Assembly (NCBI RefSeq): GCF_014131695.1
Contig: NZ_CP036346.1
Span: forward strand, 1,922,001 to 1,986,000
Length of the DNA stretch: 64,000 bases
Source of the DNA: Thomasclavelia ramosa DSM 1402
Lineage (GTDB): Bacteria; Bacillota_I; Bacilli_A; Erysipelotrichales; Coprobacillaceae
Direction of reading: 5' to 3'
Numbering within the stretch: the first letter of the stretch is position 1; the number at the start of each line of letters is the position of its first letter. Both the position numbers and the translations under genes were made by a program. The notes beneath the pieces are model-generated. The model saw only the letters and a list, made by a program, of their open reading frames with translations. It had not been told where the DNA came from and made no database searches. Of this stretch, positions 39,768 through 49,134 are shown in pieces.

Positions 39768-39803
39768 ACAAAAAGGCCACATGTTATTTACAATGTGACT
39801 TTT
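39768..39803 (-). terminator. Possible terminator of the HD-domain gene
   Basis: AGTCACAT pairs with ATGTGGCC (39800-39793 with 39782-39775) around a 10-base loop, followed by four to five T residues on the minus strand. The stem has mismatches. Confidence 0.45.
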
Positions 39804-40395
39804 CTAACCATCGGTATGCCTCAATGATCCAACAATGAGGAAATAATAATAGATCGTGGTCAAACTGATATTTTATATACTGATAACAAGCTGCTTCTAA
39901 AGAATCATTTAATGCCATTTCAATATTCTTTTTAAACGGTGGTTCCCCAGGCTGATCCCAAGCTAGTTTATCAGCAATAAAAATAATCATATCTAATTTA
40001 CTAGGATTAGATCTTAGTGTTGTATGTGATTCGATTGCCTTTAAAATTGATAAATTCCTAATTTGAAAATACTCATAAGCTATTAAAGCAGATATTTTTT
40101 GATGCAATAAAAATGGATATATCTTTTCTGCACTATCTAATTGCCATTGTAATTCATTAGCAATTTTCATCATATCTTGGGGAGTAATAACAGCACTAAT
40201 ATCATGTAATAAAGCTGCTAAAATACAGGCTCTAATATCTTCTTGATATTGCAAAGCTAATTTTTCTGCTGCCATAGCCACTCCAAGAACATGCTGATAT
40301 GTTCTCTCCTTATTATTAAGCAAATAAAAATCTTTTATTTGTTCTTCAATAGTTTGATTCCTTAGTGGAGTTTGAATGTAATTTAAATCCATCAT
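39784..40395 (-). CDS. HD-domain protein, YqeK-like
   Basis: This 203-residue metal-dependent phosphohydrolase resembles YqeK (Ap4A hydrolase family): HVLGVAMAAEKLALQY supplies the first His, LAALLHDIS the HD pair, and SHTTLRSNPSKLDMIIFIADKLAWDQPGEP (split over 126-155) is the YqeK-type C-terminal signature. True yqeK is usually next to nadD; that neighbour is absent, so this may be a paralogue. It follows the DUF305 gene by 31 bases. Confidence 0.82.
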   Translation of the reverse strand: MMDLNYIQTPLRNQTIEEQIKDFYLLNNKERTYQHVLGVAMAAEKLALQYQEDIRACILAALLHDISAVITPQDMMKIANELQWQLDSAEKIYPFLLHQKISALIAYEYFQIRNLSILKAIESHTTLRSNPSKLDMIIFIADKLAWDQPGEPPFKKNIEMALNDSLEAACYQYIKYQFDHDLLLFPHCWIIEAYRWLEKSHCK

Positions 40396-40426
40396 AGTTA
40401 CCTTTCCATTTAATAGCCAATATTAA

Positions 40427-40996
40427 TTAACAAGTTATATCTTCTAAAACTGTTTTTAATTGCCTTACTCCATTTGATTGAGACGTTATAATAGCTTGTA
40501 AAATTGTTTTTAATTCAGAACAAATTGGATATTCCAAAGTTGTTTTCGCCATTGCAATAGCACCTTCATGATGTGGAATCATTTCATTAATAAAATTTAC
40601 ATCAATGTCATTACTGCATGATGGCTCAGCCATTTTTGTGAACATAGTTCCTACGATAATATCAAGCCTATTTTGATAATCATACAACTGTTCTTGAGAA
40701 TTTGTCTGATTTTGACAATCACATAAAATTCTCCGCATATTCTCAATACTTCTTGTTTGTTCTTTTATAATGTTAAAAGCAATATTTTGTAAAGCTTCAT
40801 TCTTAGTGTATTTTAATAAATTACATGACATTAAAATTGCCGCACGATGATGCGGGATCATTTGAACCATAAAATTATAAGATATGCTGCACGACAATTC
40901 AACACTAGTCATTTTATTAATCATTTGATTTAAAATACAGTGATACTCATCTAAATAGGATTGAAGTTTTTGTTCATAACAATACAAATTTTCCAT
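40427..40996 (-). CDS. DUF305 protein with two HHxxA-type motifs
   Basis: This 189-residue helical protein is a duplicated ferritin-like DUF305 domain. MVQMIPHHRAAILMS and FINEMIPHHEGAIAMAKTTL are the two His-His motifs, probably metal-binding. No signal peptide or lipobox is visible, unlike many secreted DUF305 proteins, so this one appears cytoplasmic. Function unknown; members are often linked to copper or silver handling. Confidence 0.85.
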   Translation of the reverse strand: MENLYCYEQKLQSYLDEYHCILNQMINKMTSVELSCSISYNFMVQMIPHHRAAILMSCNLLKYTKNEALQNIAFNIIKEQTRSIENMRRILCDCQNQTNSQEQLYDYQNRLDIIVGTMFTKMAEPSCSNDIDVNFINEMIPHHEGAIAMAKTTLEYPICSELKTILQAIITSQSNGVRQLKTVLEDITC

Positions 40997-41060
40997 CTGC
41001 TCATCTCCTATTTATTTATATGCATCATGAGCATCAAATGTTCCTTTTATATAAAACAAA

Positions 41061-41093
41061 AAAAGCCCCAAACCATTGGTTTAGAGCCATTTT
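41061..41093 (-). terminator. Terminator of the tRNA-Arg gene
   Basis: GCTCTAAACC pairs with GGTTTGGGGC across an AAT loop on the minus strand, followed by seven T residues. Confidence 0.8.
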
Positions 41094-41100
41094 TAATCAA

Positions 41101-41177
41101 TGGCGTCCACGAAGGGATTCGAACCCCTGACCGCACGCTTAGAAGGCGTGTGCTCTATCCAGCTGAGCTACGTAGAC
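41101..41177 (-). tRNA. tRNA-Arg (anticodon UCU)
   Basis: Reading leftward, the 77-base sequence folds as a full cloverleaf: acceptor GTCTACG/CGTGGAC, D arm GCTC...GAGC, anticodon stem CACGC/GCGTG with loop CTTCTAA (anticodon TCT), T arm AGGGG-TTCGAAT-CCCTT, discriminator G and encoded CCA. It reads AGA codons, abundant in this AT-rich genome. It stands alone with its own terminator. Confidence 0.97.
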
Positions 41178-41236
41178 CTCTCTCTCTTGACTGCTCATAT
41201 ATAATAGCATATCTAAAAGAGATGTGCAAGCATTTT

Positions 41237-41704
41237 TTAACAAAATATTTGTTTAAATTTAACTTCTATTTTTCCCTGGTCAACTAGAATAATACAATAA
41301 GATTTTCCACTCCCACGACGAGGCAAAGTGGTTGAACCAGGATTAATTAAATAAAAACCCGTCACCTCATCACATTGAGGAACATGGGTATGTCCTGATA
41401 ATAATACATCACAACCATGTCTCAGCAAATCATCTACCATCGCTTCTTCACGTTTATAATATCCATAACGATGCCCATGAGTAACTAAAAATCTTACTCC
41501 TTCAACTTCAAAAACAACTTCATCATCAAAAGGAGCCATCCAATCGTTGTTTCCACGAACACATATCCAGCCTTTTAACTGCTCTTCACGTGCTTCACTA
41601 TCACCACAATGAACATAGTAATCGCCATCAGGTTCTAAACGTTGTACTTCATCGATCATCTTATGATAACCATGGCTATCGGACATTACTACTACTTTCT
41701 TCAT
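41237..41704 (-). CDS. MJ0936/YfcE-type metallophosphoesterase (YsnB-like)
   Basis: This protein of 155 residues has all calcineurin-like motifs: MSDSHG (D-x-H), HCGDSE (GD), RGNNDW (GNxD), THGHRYG and SGHTHVP. Its B. subtilis counterpart in the same neighbourhood is ysnB. ATG 41704 is used; the in-frame GTG at 41713 is part of the AGGTGAT ribosome-binding site. The substrate is unknown. Confidence 0.92.
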   Translation of the reverse strand: MKKVVVMSDSHGYHKMIDEVQRLEPDGDYYVHCGDSEAREEQLKGWICVRGNNDWMAPFDDEVVFEVEGVRFLVTHGHRYGYYKREEAMVDDLLRHGCDVLLSGHTHVPQCDEVTGFYLINPGSTTLPRRGSGKSYCIILVDQGKIEVKFKQIFC

Positions 41705-41750
41705 ATTTATCACCTGACATTATTATACACAATTAAGGTTCAAAGTTAAA

Positions 41751-42668
41751 TTACATTTTAATTCGGTTGTCTACTTCACCATTTACATCTTGAACTGGGT
41801 CTATCTCTTGATTATCTACAAATAATGAAACTTTTTTAACATTTTCTAAATGACTAGCTGATTTAACGATTCGATTATACAAAGTATTATCAATCGATTC
41901 ATTATCATTTAAAATATTAGCAGCTAAATGAATTGATAGTGTTCCATCTTGTAACGAACATTGATCAACTAATGATAATGGTTTATCATAATCCATTTCA
42001 TTTAACATGATTGATACTTTTGTATCAATATCATTTTCATTTGTTTCAATTCGTTTAGTTACAGGAACATAATATTCTTTGTTATTGATAGTCTCTGTAT
42101 TATAAACAACAACTGGTGTTGTTTTATAAATATAATTAGTGCTTGCTTCAAAATTATTGATACCCAACTGATTTGTAATACAGCTTGCTGGTACTGTACT
42201 ATTCGGTAAAGTACTAATATCATTACCATCAATTTTTAAATTTACTTTTTCAATATCTCCGTTACAAAAAACATAAGAAAACATTTCAAAAATGTCAAGT
42301 GCTTCCTGATTACTGTTAACATACAAATTATCACTTAAATCAAAGGTTAATGATTTATCATTAATTGCCATGGCATTCACTTGCAGGTTCGAATCTAAGA
42401 TAGGATGTAAACCTAAATACTCGTAATCATTAGATTTCATTACCTCAATCATATTACGATATTTTGTATCATCTTCAACTTCAGCACCAAAATCTACTTC
42501 AATTGGAACTAATGTGTTTTTATCGTCTCTAAATACAACTGTTTGATAATTTGCTGTCATCGTAGCAGTATTCTTTTTTTCATTCCTATTATTATCTTGT
42601 TTAATACAGAAAAAGCATACCATCAAACAAGCACAAATGATAATACCATTACGTAGTTTTCTTTTCAT
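41751..42668 (-). CDS. gerM: GerM-like protein with two GerMN domains
   Basis: This 305-residue protein has an N-terminal membrane or signal helix (GIIICACLMVCFFCI) and two GerMN-type repeats: residues about 95-150 (LTFDLSDNLYVNSNQEALDIF) and about 230-290 (LSIHLAANILNDNESIDNTLY). Bacillus GerM is needed for sporulation and germination. The order gerM, murI, gerE follows Bacillus. No clear lipobox cysteine is placed for lipidation, although C20 in FFCI follows a hydrophobic stretch. Confidence 0.85.
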   Translation of the reverse strand: MKRKLRNGIIICACLMVCFFCIKQDNNRNEKKNTATMTANYQTVVFRDDKNTLVPIEVDFGAEVEDDTKYRNMIEVMKSNDYEYLGLHPILDSNLQVNAMAINDKSLTFDLSDNLYVNSNQEALDIFEMFSYVFCNGDIEKVNLKIDGNDISTLPNSTVPASCITNQLGINNFEASTNYIYKTTPVVVYNTETINNKEYYVPVTKRIETNENDIDTKVSIMLNEMDYDKPLSLVDQCSLQDGTLSIHLAANILNDNESIDNTLYNRIVKSASHLENVKKVSLFVDNQEIDPVQDVNGEVDNRIKM

Positions 42669-42760
42669 CCAATCACCTCAATATAATAATATGAAGTGAT
42701 CCTCTTAAAAGACCAAATAAATATTATATATTTCTTATTTAATAAAAATACTTTCATCAA

Positions 42761-42792
42761 AAAAATTAGTCGGATTATAAAATCACGACTAA
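42761..42792 (-). terminator. Terminator of murI
   Basis: TTAGTCG/CGACTAA (42786-42792 with 42766-42772) closes a 13-base loop followed by seven T residues on the minus strand. Confidence 0.82.
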
Positions 42793-43578
42793 CTATTTTA
42801 TAATAATATGTTCAACAACCAAATCTGTATAATCAAAAAAACCTGTTGATGATTTTAAAAATTCATCAACTCTACCTGTTGTATAAATCTTAATAAATTT
42901 ATTTTTATTAAGATTTAATAGATTATTTTTAATTAAAACATCTCGAACATTTTTACAAACAGCATCACTGCTGGAAATATATTCAATATCTGGTAAAATA
43001 TCTTTTATTTGATTCTCTAAAATGGGATAGTGCGTACAACCTAAAATAATTGATTTAATCTTTCCTGCATAAGAATCCAAATACTCATGCAATACATCAT
43101 AAATATCTTTTTTATCCATTCCAGCCTCCACTAAAGGAACTAACTTAGGTGTTGGCAACGTAAACACCTCAATTCCAGTCTGATAACAATCAATCGTATC
43201 TGGATACTTATGAGAATTAATCGTCGCTGCTGTTGCTATAACAAGAGTATTATCGACTCCGCGACTGATAAAATCTTCCACTGTTGCATCAATCACTCCA
43301 ATGATCAAGACTTCCTTATAAACAGCTTGCAGTTCATTTAAGACCGTAGCACTAGTAGTATTACATGCCAAGACAATCAATTTGACATTTTCTTTAATAA
43401 AATACTCAACTATTTCACTTGCATAACTAAATAGTTGTTCTCGTGTTTTTTCACCATAAGGGCAATGATAATTATCACCAATATAAATAATATTTTCATT
43501 AGGCAGCAGGGTCCTGATAGAATTCAAGACCGTTAGACCGCCTACACCGGAATCAAATACCCCAATCGCTCTTTCCAT
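42793..43578 (-). CDS. murI: Glutamate racemase
   Basis: This 261-residue racemase makes D-glutamate for peptidoglycan. Visible are the N-terminal GVFDSGVGGLTVL, the first catalytic Cys in VLACNTTSATV and the second in LGCTHYPILE. It is 2 bases downstream of the VanY-like gene and co-transcribed with it. It corresponds to racE of Bacillus in the gerE-racE-gerM order. Confidence 0.98.
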   Translation of the reverse strand: MERAIGVFDSGVGGLTVLNSIRTLLPNENIIYIGDNYHCPYGEKTREQLFSYASEIVEYFIKENVKLIVLACNTTSATVLNELQAVYKEVLIIGVIDATVEDFISRGVDNTLVIATAATINSHKYPDTIDCYQTGIEVFTLPTPKLVPLVEAGMDKKDIYDVLHEYLDSYAGKIKSIILGCTHYPILENQIKDILPDIEYISSSDAVCKNVRDVLIKNNLLNLNKNKFIKIYTTGRVDEFLKSSTGFFDYTDLVVEHIIIK

Positions 43579-43580
43579 AG

Positions 43581-44738
43581 TTACTCCTCGTTTGCGTTAT
43601 ATTCTTCTAAAGCTAAATTTTGAACATGTAATTTAGAAGCAATTTCTTTACCTACATACCTAAATGTTGTAGAGCTATATTCATGATTTGTCACATCAAC
43701 TTTATCACTTGGATACCGCAGTATAAAACCATATTCATGGCAATGATTGATCAACCACTTATATATGTCAGTTTGATCAAAATCAGCAATACTTATTTCC
43801 CTTTTTTGAAGATTTATAGTGGTCCCAAGCTGATATTCGTTATAGCCCGGTAAGATCCCGCTACTACCTAAAGATGCCACATCATAGCTGATATAAGCCG
43901 CTGTTAAAACCATATCATTATATCCCTCATCATTAAGTGCCCGATACATCTCCATTAAACTATTATTTGCATCTTCTTGAAGATACATAGAATATTTGAC
44001 TCGAGGTATTCCTCGTATCTCAACCTGATTTTTCGGTTCATAACCACCTATATATGTCTCGTTATTGACAACCAAAGCTAAATCACTTGGGTTATAAATT
44101 CGTTTGGCATTAGGCTGCAAATCATGATTAAAGAGCGATGCTAATGAACCCTTAGTAAAATTATTACTCAGCAATTTAACATTATCATATAATTTTTTAC
44201 CTTCTAAACCATCAAACTCTTTCATAATTGATAAATAAGTATTAGTATCTGCAATGTATGTATAATCACCCTCATCATAAAGTGACCGTAACAATTGGTA
44301 ATAATCAATATTATCGAAAGAAAAACCTTCTTGATTAATATAAGCATTGACTAAATCATTTTTTATTAGTGTATTGCATCTTGATAGTGCATTACTAGCA
44401 AAAGAAACTTCCAATTTACTTGCCAGCTGATTACCAACATTGATCAAATCACTATAGTTTGAATATTTATTTGTTCTATTTAACGCATTATAAAATTCAT
44501 AATACTGTAATTTAAACTCCGGAAATTCTATATATTTAATAAACTGATCGACTGCAATCGCATTTTCCACTAAGTAATCTTGTTCTTCATCATCTAAATA
44601 CATCTCTATTAAAGCGCGATTATCATTATTAATTCCATTAACCCGATAAAAGCGATCATACTTGCGGTTTATTGAAATAAAAGCAATCGTAAAACAAAGT
44701 GTTACAATTAAATATAAATGCCATCTTTTCAATTTCAT
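43581..44738 (-). CDS. VanY/DacB-fold protein lacking the catalytic zinc site
   Basis: This 385-residue membrane-anchored protein (helix LYLIVTLCFTIAFISI) has a helical middle region and a C-terminal M15B D,D-carboxypeptidase fold (about 270-375). The usual SxHxxGxAxD motif is NEYQLGTTIN (300-309), losing both zinc ligands. The usual EPWHxRYVG is SSTTFRYVG, losing the catalytic Glu and the last His, although YGFILRYPSDK and RYVG are kept. It is thus a pseudoenzyme, perhaps a peptidoglycan-binding or scaffold protein. ATG 44738 follows AAGGTGATATT. It is coupled to murI. Confidence 0.82.
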   Translation of the reverse strand: MKLKRWHLYLIVTLCFTIAFISINRKYDRFYRVNGINNDNRALIEMYLDDEEQDYLVENAIAVDQFIKYIEFPEFKLQYYEFYNALNRTNKYSNYSDLINVGNQLASKLEVSFASNALSRCNTLIKNDLVNAYINQEGFSFDNIDYYQLLRSLYDEGDYTYIADTNTYLSIMKEFDGLEGKKLYDNVKLLSNNFTKGSLASLFNHDLQPNAKRIYNPSDLALVVNNETYIGGYEPKNQVEIRGIPRVKYSMYLQEDANNSLMEMYRALNDEGYNDMVLTAAYISYDVASLGSSGILPGYNEYQLGTTINLQKREISIADFDQTDIYKWLINHCHEYGFILRYPSDKVDVTNHEYSSTTFRYVGKEIASKLHVQNLALEEYNANEE

Positions 44739-44800
44739 AATATCACCTTGTTCCATTATATACCAACTAGTATTAAAAAACCATAATAAAAGGAACTAGA

Positions 44801-45004
44801 TTATAGTTCTAATTCCTTAAATTTAATCAATTCAAAAACTGCTTGAATCCTTGAATCGACACCTAATTTTTGAATCACATTAGAAATATGATTACGAACT
44901 GTTTTTTCACTAATTCCTAACGTTTTAGCAATATCTCTCGTTGACTGATTCTTAATTAAAAGATTAAAAATTTCCTTTTCTCTAGGAGTCAGGATTATAT
45001 TCAT
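44801..45004 (-). CDS. gerE: GerE-like LuxR-type regulator
   Basis: This stand-alone LuxR helix-turn-helix has 67 residues: ILTPREKEIFNLLIKNQSTR, then DIAKTLGISEKTVRNHISNV and IQKLGVDSRIQAV. Lacking any receiver domain, it matches GerE, the late mother-cell regulator of coat genes. ATG 45004 lies 8 bases from an AGGTGA site; the upstream GTG at 45016 is part of that site. It lies between uvrC and murI as in Bacillus. Confidence 0.9.
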   Translation of the reverse strand: MNIILTPREKEIFNLLIKNQSTRDIAKTLGISEKTVRNHISNVIQKLGVDSRIQAVFELIKFKELEL

Positions 45005-45040
45005 CTTTACGTTCACCTCATACTCTAATATATGAGAAAA

Positions 45041-46813
45041 CTACTTTTCGGTGTCTGCTTTTAATACATTAAATAGATTTAATGCTACCTCATGTGGTAA
45101 AACACGTTCTAACTGTTCCAGTTGTGCTTCTTTTAGTTGTTTTACACTGCCAAACTCTTTAAGTAACATTTTTCTTCGCTTTGGTCCAATTCCTTCTACA
45201 CTATCTAAAATAGATTGAAATAAAGATTTAGAACGAACATTTTTATGGAAACTGATTGCATAGCGATGAACTTCATCCTGCATTCTTGTCAGTAAGAAAA
45301 ATAACTCACTTTTTCGATTTATTTCTACCACTTCACCACTACTATCTAACAAGACTGAAGTTGAATGTCTATCATCCTTTGCCAGACCACAGACCATAAT
45401 ATTAAGATTTAACGCATCAATGACTTCTTTTGCCACTTTAATTTGCCCTTTACCACCATCGACGATAATTAAATCCGGCTTTTCCAGCCCTTCCATTAAA
45501 ACACGATAATAACGCCGATAAATTACCTCTTTCATACTGGCATAATCATCCGGTCCTTCAACTGTCTTGATCTTAAATTTACGATAATCTTTTTTTGATG
45601 GTGTTCCATCTTTAAAACAAACCATCCCTGCAACCGCATAAGCCCCCTGGATATTTGAGTTGTCAAATAATTCAATTCTTCGAGGCAATTGAATATTTAA
45701 TATTTCTCCCAGCTGCTTGATTGCTCCAATTGTAGAAGCTTCATTTTTTTGAATCAATAAAAACTTCTTTTCTAGTTGTTCTTTAGCATTTTCATTTGCC
45801 ATTGCTACTAAATTTGCTTTATTTCCTTTTTGGGGTTTGATAATTTTACAATTTACAATTTCTTTTAATAATTCAATATCTAGTTCTTGGGGCACCAGCA
45901 ACTCTTTAGGCTCAGTATTTTCTTGATAAAACTGTACTAAAAATGAGATAATTTGTTCTTGATAGTCATCCTGTGCAGGAACTAGATTTAAATCACGAGC
46001 TAATAACTTTCCATTTCGCATAAAGAATAACTGCAAGCATAAATATCCTTTGTCACTATAATAACCTACAATATCACGATCAACTAAATCATTAAATTGC
46101 ACATGTTGCTTACTTGTCACATGCTGAATATGAGTGATTAAATCACGGCATTCTTTAGCCAATTCATAATTTTGTACCTCACTGGCACTCATCATTTTAT
46201 TTTGTAAATCATTAATGATTTCTTTCGTATCCCCTTGAATAAACTTCGTAATACTTGATGTCATTTCCTTATAAACTTCATCACTGACCTCTTGAATACA
46301 TGGTGCAACACATTGATTCAAGGAATAATATAAACATGGTTTTTTAGGAATATGATTACATTTTCTCAATGGATAGAGCCGATTTAACAATTTAAATGTT
46401 TCACGAGCCGCTGTACCATCAGGAAACGGACCAAAATGTTTATGTTTTTTATCTTGAGCATTGCGAACAATTTTTAAACGTGGATGCTTTTCTTTAGTCA
46501 ATTGTATATATGGATAATATTTATTGTCCATAAAAGAGATATTGTATTTAGGACTATAGTCTTTGATTAAATTTATCTCTAATAATAATGCCTCTTTTTC
46601 TGAATCCGTAACAATATAATCAAAATCAACAATTTCTTGAACTAACTTTGTTGTTTTATAATTATGTGCTCCAACAAAATATGAAGAAACACGATTTTTT
46701 AATTTTTTCGCTTTACCAACATATATAACTGTATTATCTTTATCTTTCATTAAATAACAGCCTGGCTGTAACGGTAAAAGCGAAAGTTTATCTTTAATCA
46801 TCTGACGATTCAT
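45041..46813 (-). CDS. uvrC: Excinuclease ABC subunit C
   Basis: This 590-residue protein has an N-terminal GIY-YIG nuclease (LQPGCYLMKDKDNTVIYVGKA), a UVR motif, a central cysteine cluster (CNHIPKKPCLYYSLNQCVAPC), an RNase H-like second nuclease domain (FDNSNIQGAYAV, then LIIVDGGKGQ) and C-terminal helix-hairpin-helix motifs (SVEGIGPKRRKMLL). It makes both incisions in nucleotide-excision repair. It overlaps the end of mutS2 by a base. Confidence 0.98.
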   Translation of the reverse strand: MNRQMIKDKLSLLPLQPGCYLMKDKDNTVIYVGKAKKLKNRVSSYFVGAHNYKTTKLVQEIVDFDYIVTDSEKEALLLEINLIKDYSPKYNISFMDNKYYPYIQLTKEKHPRLKIVRNAQDKKHKHFGPFPDGTAARETFKLLNRLYPLRKCNHIPKKPCLYYSLNQCVAPCIQEVSDEVYKEMTSSITKFIQGDTKEIINDLQNKMMSASEVQNYELAKECRDLITHIQHVTSKQHVQFNDLVDRDIVGYYSDKGYLCLQLFFMRNGKLLARDLNLVPAQDDYQEQIISFLVQFYQENTEPKELLVPQELDIELLKEIVNCKIIKPQKGNKANLVAMANENAKEQLEKKFLLIQKNEASTIGAIKQLGEILNIQLPRRIELFDNSNIQGAYAVAGMVCFKDGTPSKKDYRKFKIKTVEGPDDYASMKEVIYRRYYRVLMEGLEKPDLIIVDGGKGQIKVAKEVIDALNLNIMVCGLAKDDRHSTSVLLDSSGEVVEINRKSELFFLLTRMQDEVHRYAISFHKNVRSKSLFQSILDSVEGIGPKRRKMLLKEFGSVKQLKEAQLEQLERVLPHEVALNLFNVLKADTEK

Positions 46814-49134
46814 TATTCAAAATATACAAGGGTTGCCCCAAGTCCTCCTTCATTAGGCCCACCATCCCGGTAGCTAACAATATTCTTGTTTTTATCTAAC
46901 ATTTTACGAACTCCATTTCGTAATACTCCGGTTCCCATTCCATGAATAATCCGAACCATTGTATAATTATTAACAATTGCATCATCTAAAAATTTGTCAA
47001 CGATTGCCATTGCTTCTTCATAACGTTTACCTATAATATTCAACTCATAGCTTTGATTTGTTGTTTTTCGCAAAGATTTTAGATTTGATTTAACTTTTTT
47101 AGGCTTCACTTTCTTAGAAATAAAGCTAACTTCCTCGGGCTTTGCATTTAATTTTAATCCACTCATATTAATAGTTAAAATTCCCTTTTTATTAATTGAA
47201 AGAATTTCCCCCTGACGATTAGCTGATAATACTTTGACTACGTCACCAACTTGATATTCATGGACTTCTTCATTAATAACTTTTTTTGGTTCATGTTTTA
47301 ATAAATCAAGATTTCTCTTAGCATCAATGACAACATGTTGTTTTAAAACAGCTTGTTGTTTTAAATCTTCTACCACTAAATCAATTTCCTGCTTCGATTC
47401 CTCAAGTAGTTTATTAGCTTCCGCTTTTGCCTTTTCCATCATTTCATCTTTATGTTTTTCAAAACTGCTAATTAAGCGTTCATATTTATTCATCTTAACT
47501 TCTGTTTCGTTTGTTAAAGCTTCTAAACGATCTTTTTCAATTTGAACCTGAGCTAGTTCATTTTGCAGTTTTTCTAATAATTTATCTGTATCTGTCAGAC
47601 TTTCTTCTTTGATTTGATAAGCCATATCAACAATTTCTTGATTAAGACCTAATCGCGATGAAATTTCGATCGCATAAGAATTCCCAACACTGCCCTCAAT
47701 CAAGCGATAAGTTGGCTGCATCAGTTCTTGATCAAATTCTACTGCTGCTACTAAAATATAATCTTCATTTTTAGCAAATTCTTTTAAGCCTGAATAATGG
47801 GTTGAAGCTACAATCAAGGGATTGATTTGATGTAAATATCTTAAGATTGCTTCAGCAATACTTTGTCCTTCACGCGGATCTGTTCCAGAACCAATTTCAT
47901 CTAGTAAAACTAATGATTTTTCAGTTACTTCATTTGTTATTTCAACTAATCTTTTCATATGGCTAGAAAAAGTTGACAATGATTGTTCAATTGATTGTTC
48001 ATCACCGAGATCAACACAAATTTGATCAAACATTGGAACCGTTGCTTTAGTACAAGGCAAAGCCATAGCACACAGTGCCATCACACTTAATAACCCAGCC
48101 GTTTTTAAAACAACTGTTTTCCCTCCTGTATTCGATCCACTAATCAATAACATTCTCTTTGGTGCATTTAACACTATATCATTAGCTACAACATCATGTG
48201 GCTCAATTAAAGGATGTCTCGCTCTAATCAAGCTAAAATGCTGGTAGTCTTCAGCCACTTCTGGAACTATTCCATCTATTTTGACTCCATAAGCAGCCTT
48301 TGCGAAAATAACATCAATATCAATCATTAGTTCTTGGTCTTCATGTAGAACATCATAATGGTCTTTTACATTATTCGAAAGTACGGTTAAGATTCGATTT
48401 ACTTCACGTCGTTCATCATCTTTAGCATGAACTAGCTGATTATTCATTTGAACAATTATATCAGGTTCAATAAACATTGTTTGTCCGCTTGATGAAACTG
48501 CATGGACAATTCCTTTAATTAAATTTTTATTGCCGGCTTTGACAGGCAAAACCAGATGATTATTTCTTGAAGAAATAGCTTCTTGACTTAAATAATCTTT
48601 ATTAGCAACTTTTACTTGATCAATTTTTGTTCTAATATTAGATTCAATTGATAAAATTTGGCGTCTAATTCGTCTTAATTCCGAACTAGCACCATCTAAA
48701 ACATTTCCACTACTATCAATACAGCGATTAATATCAGCTAATAATTGTTTAGGTAAAACTAGCGCATTGCATAATTGCAACAGCTCATTGTCTACCAATT
48801 CTTTTTCGCTCAAATAGCTTTGTACTTCTTTGACATTATTCAACAAATAAACAATTTGGACAAAATCTTCACCGAATAAAGTACCATCTTTTGTTGTTTT
48901 TAATAATAACGGTTCAATATCAATAAAATGACCGATTGGCATTTTCCCGTATTTAAAAATCAGTTTCATTGCTTGATCTAAATATTTTTGTTCCAGCTTC
49001 AAATCATCAGTATCTTTTAACGGCATTAACTCAGCTATCCTTGTTTTCCCTAATGAACTAACACAATAAGTACTGATTTTATTTTTAATTTGATTAAATT
49101 CTAATGTATCATATATATTTTTCATTCTATTCAC
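46813..49134 (-). CDS. mutS2: Endonuclease MutS2 / ribosome rescue factor RqcU
   Basis: This 773-residue protein has the MutS core and ATPase: P-loop SGSNTGGKTVVLK, then VLLDEIGSGTDPREG and STHYSGLKEF. A coiled coil follows (about 510-610), then the KOW-like and Smr domains ending HGMGTGVLRNGVRKML. It lacks the mismatch-recognition N-terminus. The family suppresses recombination and, in Bacillus, splits stalled ribosomes. It overlaps cvpA by 8 bases. Confidence 0.97.
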   Translation of the reverse strand: MNRMKNIYDTLEFNQIKNKISTYCVSSLGKTRIAELMPLKDTDDLKLEQKYLDQAMKLIFKYGKMPIGHFIDIEPLLLKTTKDGTLFGEDFVQIVYLLNNVKEVQSYLSEKELVDNELLQLCNALVLPKQLLADINRCIDSSGNVLDGASSELRRIRRQILSIESNIRTKIDQVKVANKDYLSQEAISSRNNHLVLPVKAGNKNLIKGIVHAVSSSGQTMFIEPDIIVQMNNQLVHAKDDERREVNRILTVLSNNVKDHYDVLHEDQELMIDIDVIFAKAAYGVKIDGIVPEVAEDYQHFSLIRARHPLIEPHDVVANDIVLNAPKRMLLISGSNTGGKTVVLKTAGLLSVMALCAMALPCTKATVPMFDQICVDLGDEQSIEQSLSTFSSHMKRLVEITNEVTEKSLVLLDEIGSGTDPREGQSIAEAILRYLHQINPLIVASTHYSGLKEFAKNEDYILVAAVEFDQELMQPTYRLIEGSVGNSYAIEISSRLGLNQEIVDMAYQIKEESLTDTDKLLEKLQNELAQVQIEKDRLEALTNETEVKMNKYERLISSFEKHKDEMMEKAKAEANKLLEESKQEIDLVVEDLKQQAVLKQHVVIDAKRNLDLLKHEPKKVINEEVHEYQVGDVVKVLSANRQGEILSINKKGILTINMSGLKLNAKPEEVSFISKKVKPKKVKSNLKSLRKTTNQSYELNIIGKRYEEAMAIVDKFLDDAIVNNYTMVRIIHGMGTGVLRNGVRKMLDKNKNIVSYRDGGPNEGGLGATLVYFE

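Noticed and set aside
40961-41287. Plus-strand frame of 108 codons
   Set aside because: It reads through the reverse complement of the tRNA-Arg gene (the HEGIRTPDRTLRRR stretch is a well-known false product of tRNA antisense) and a terminator.
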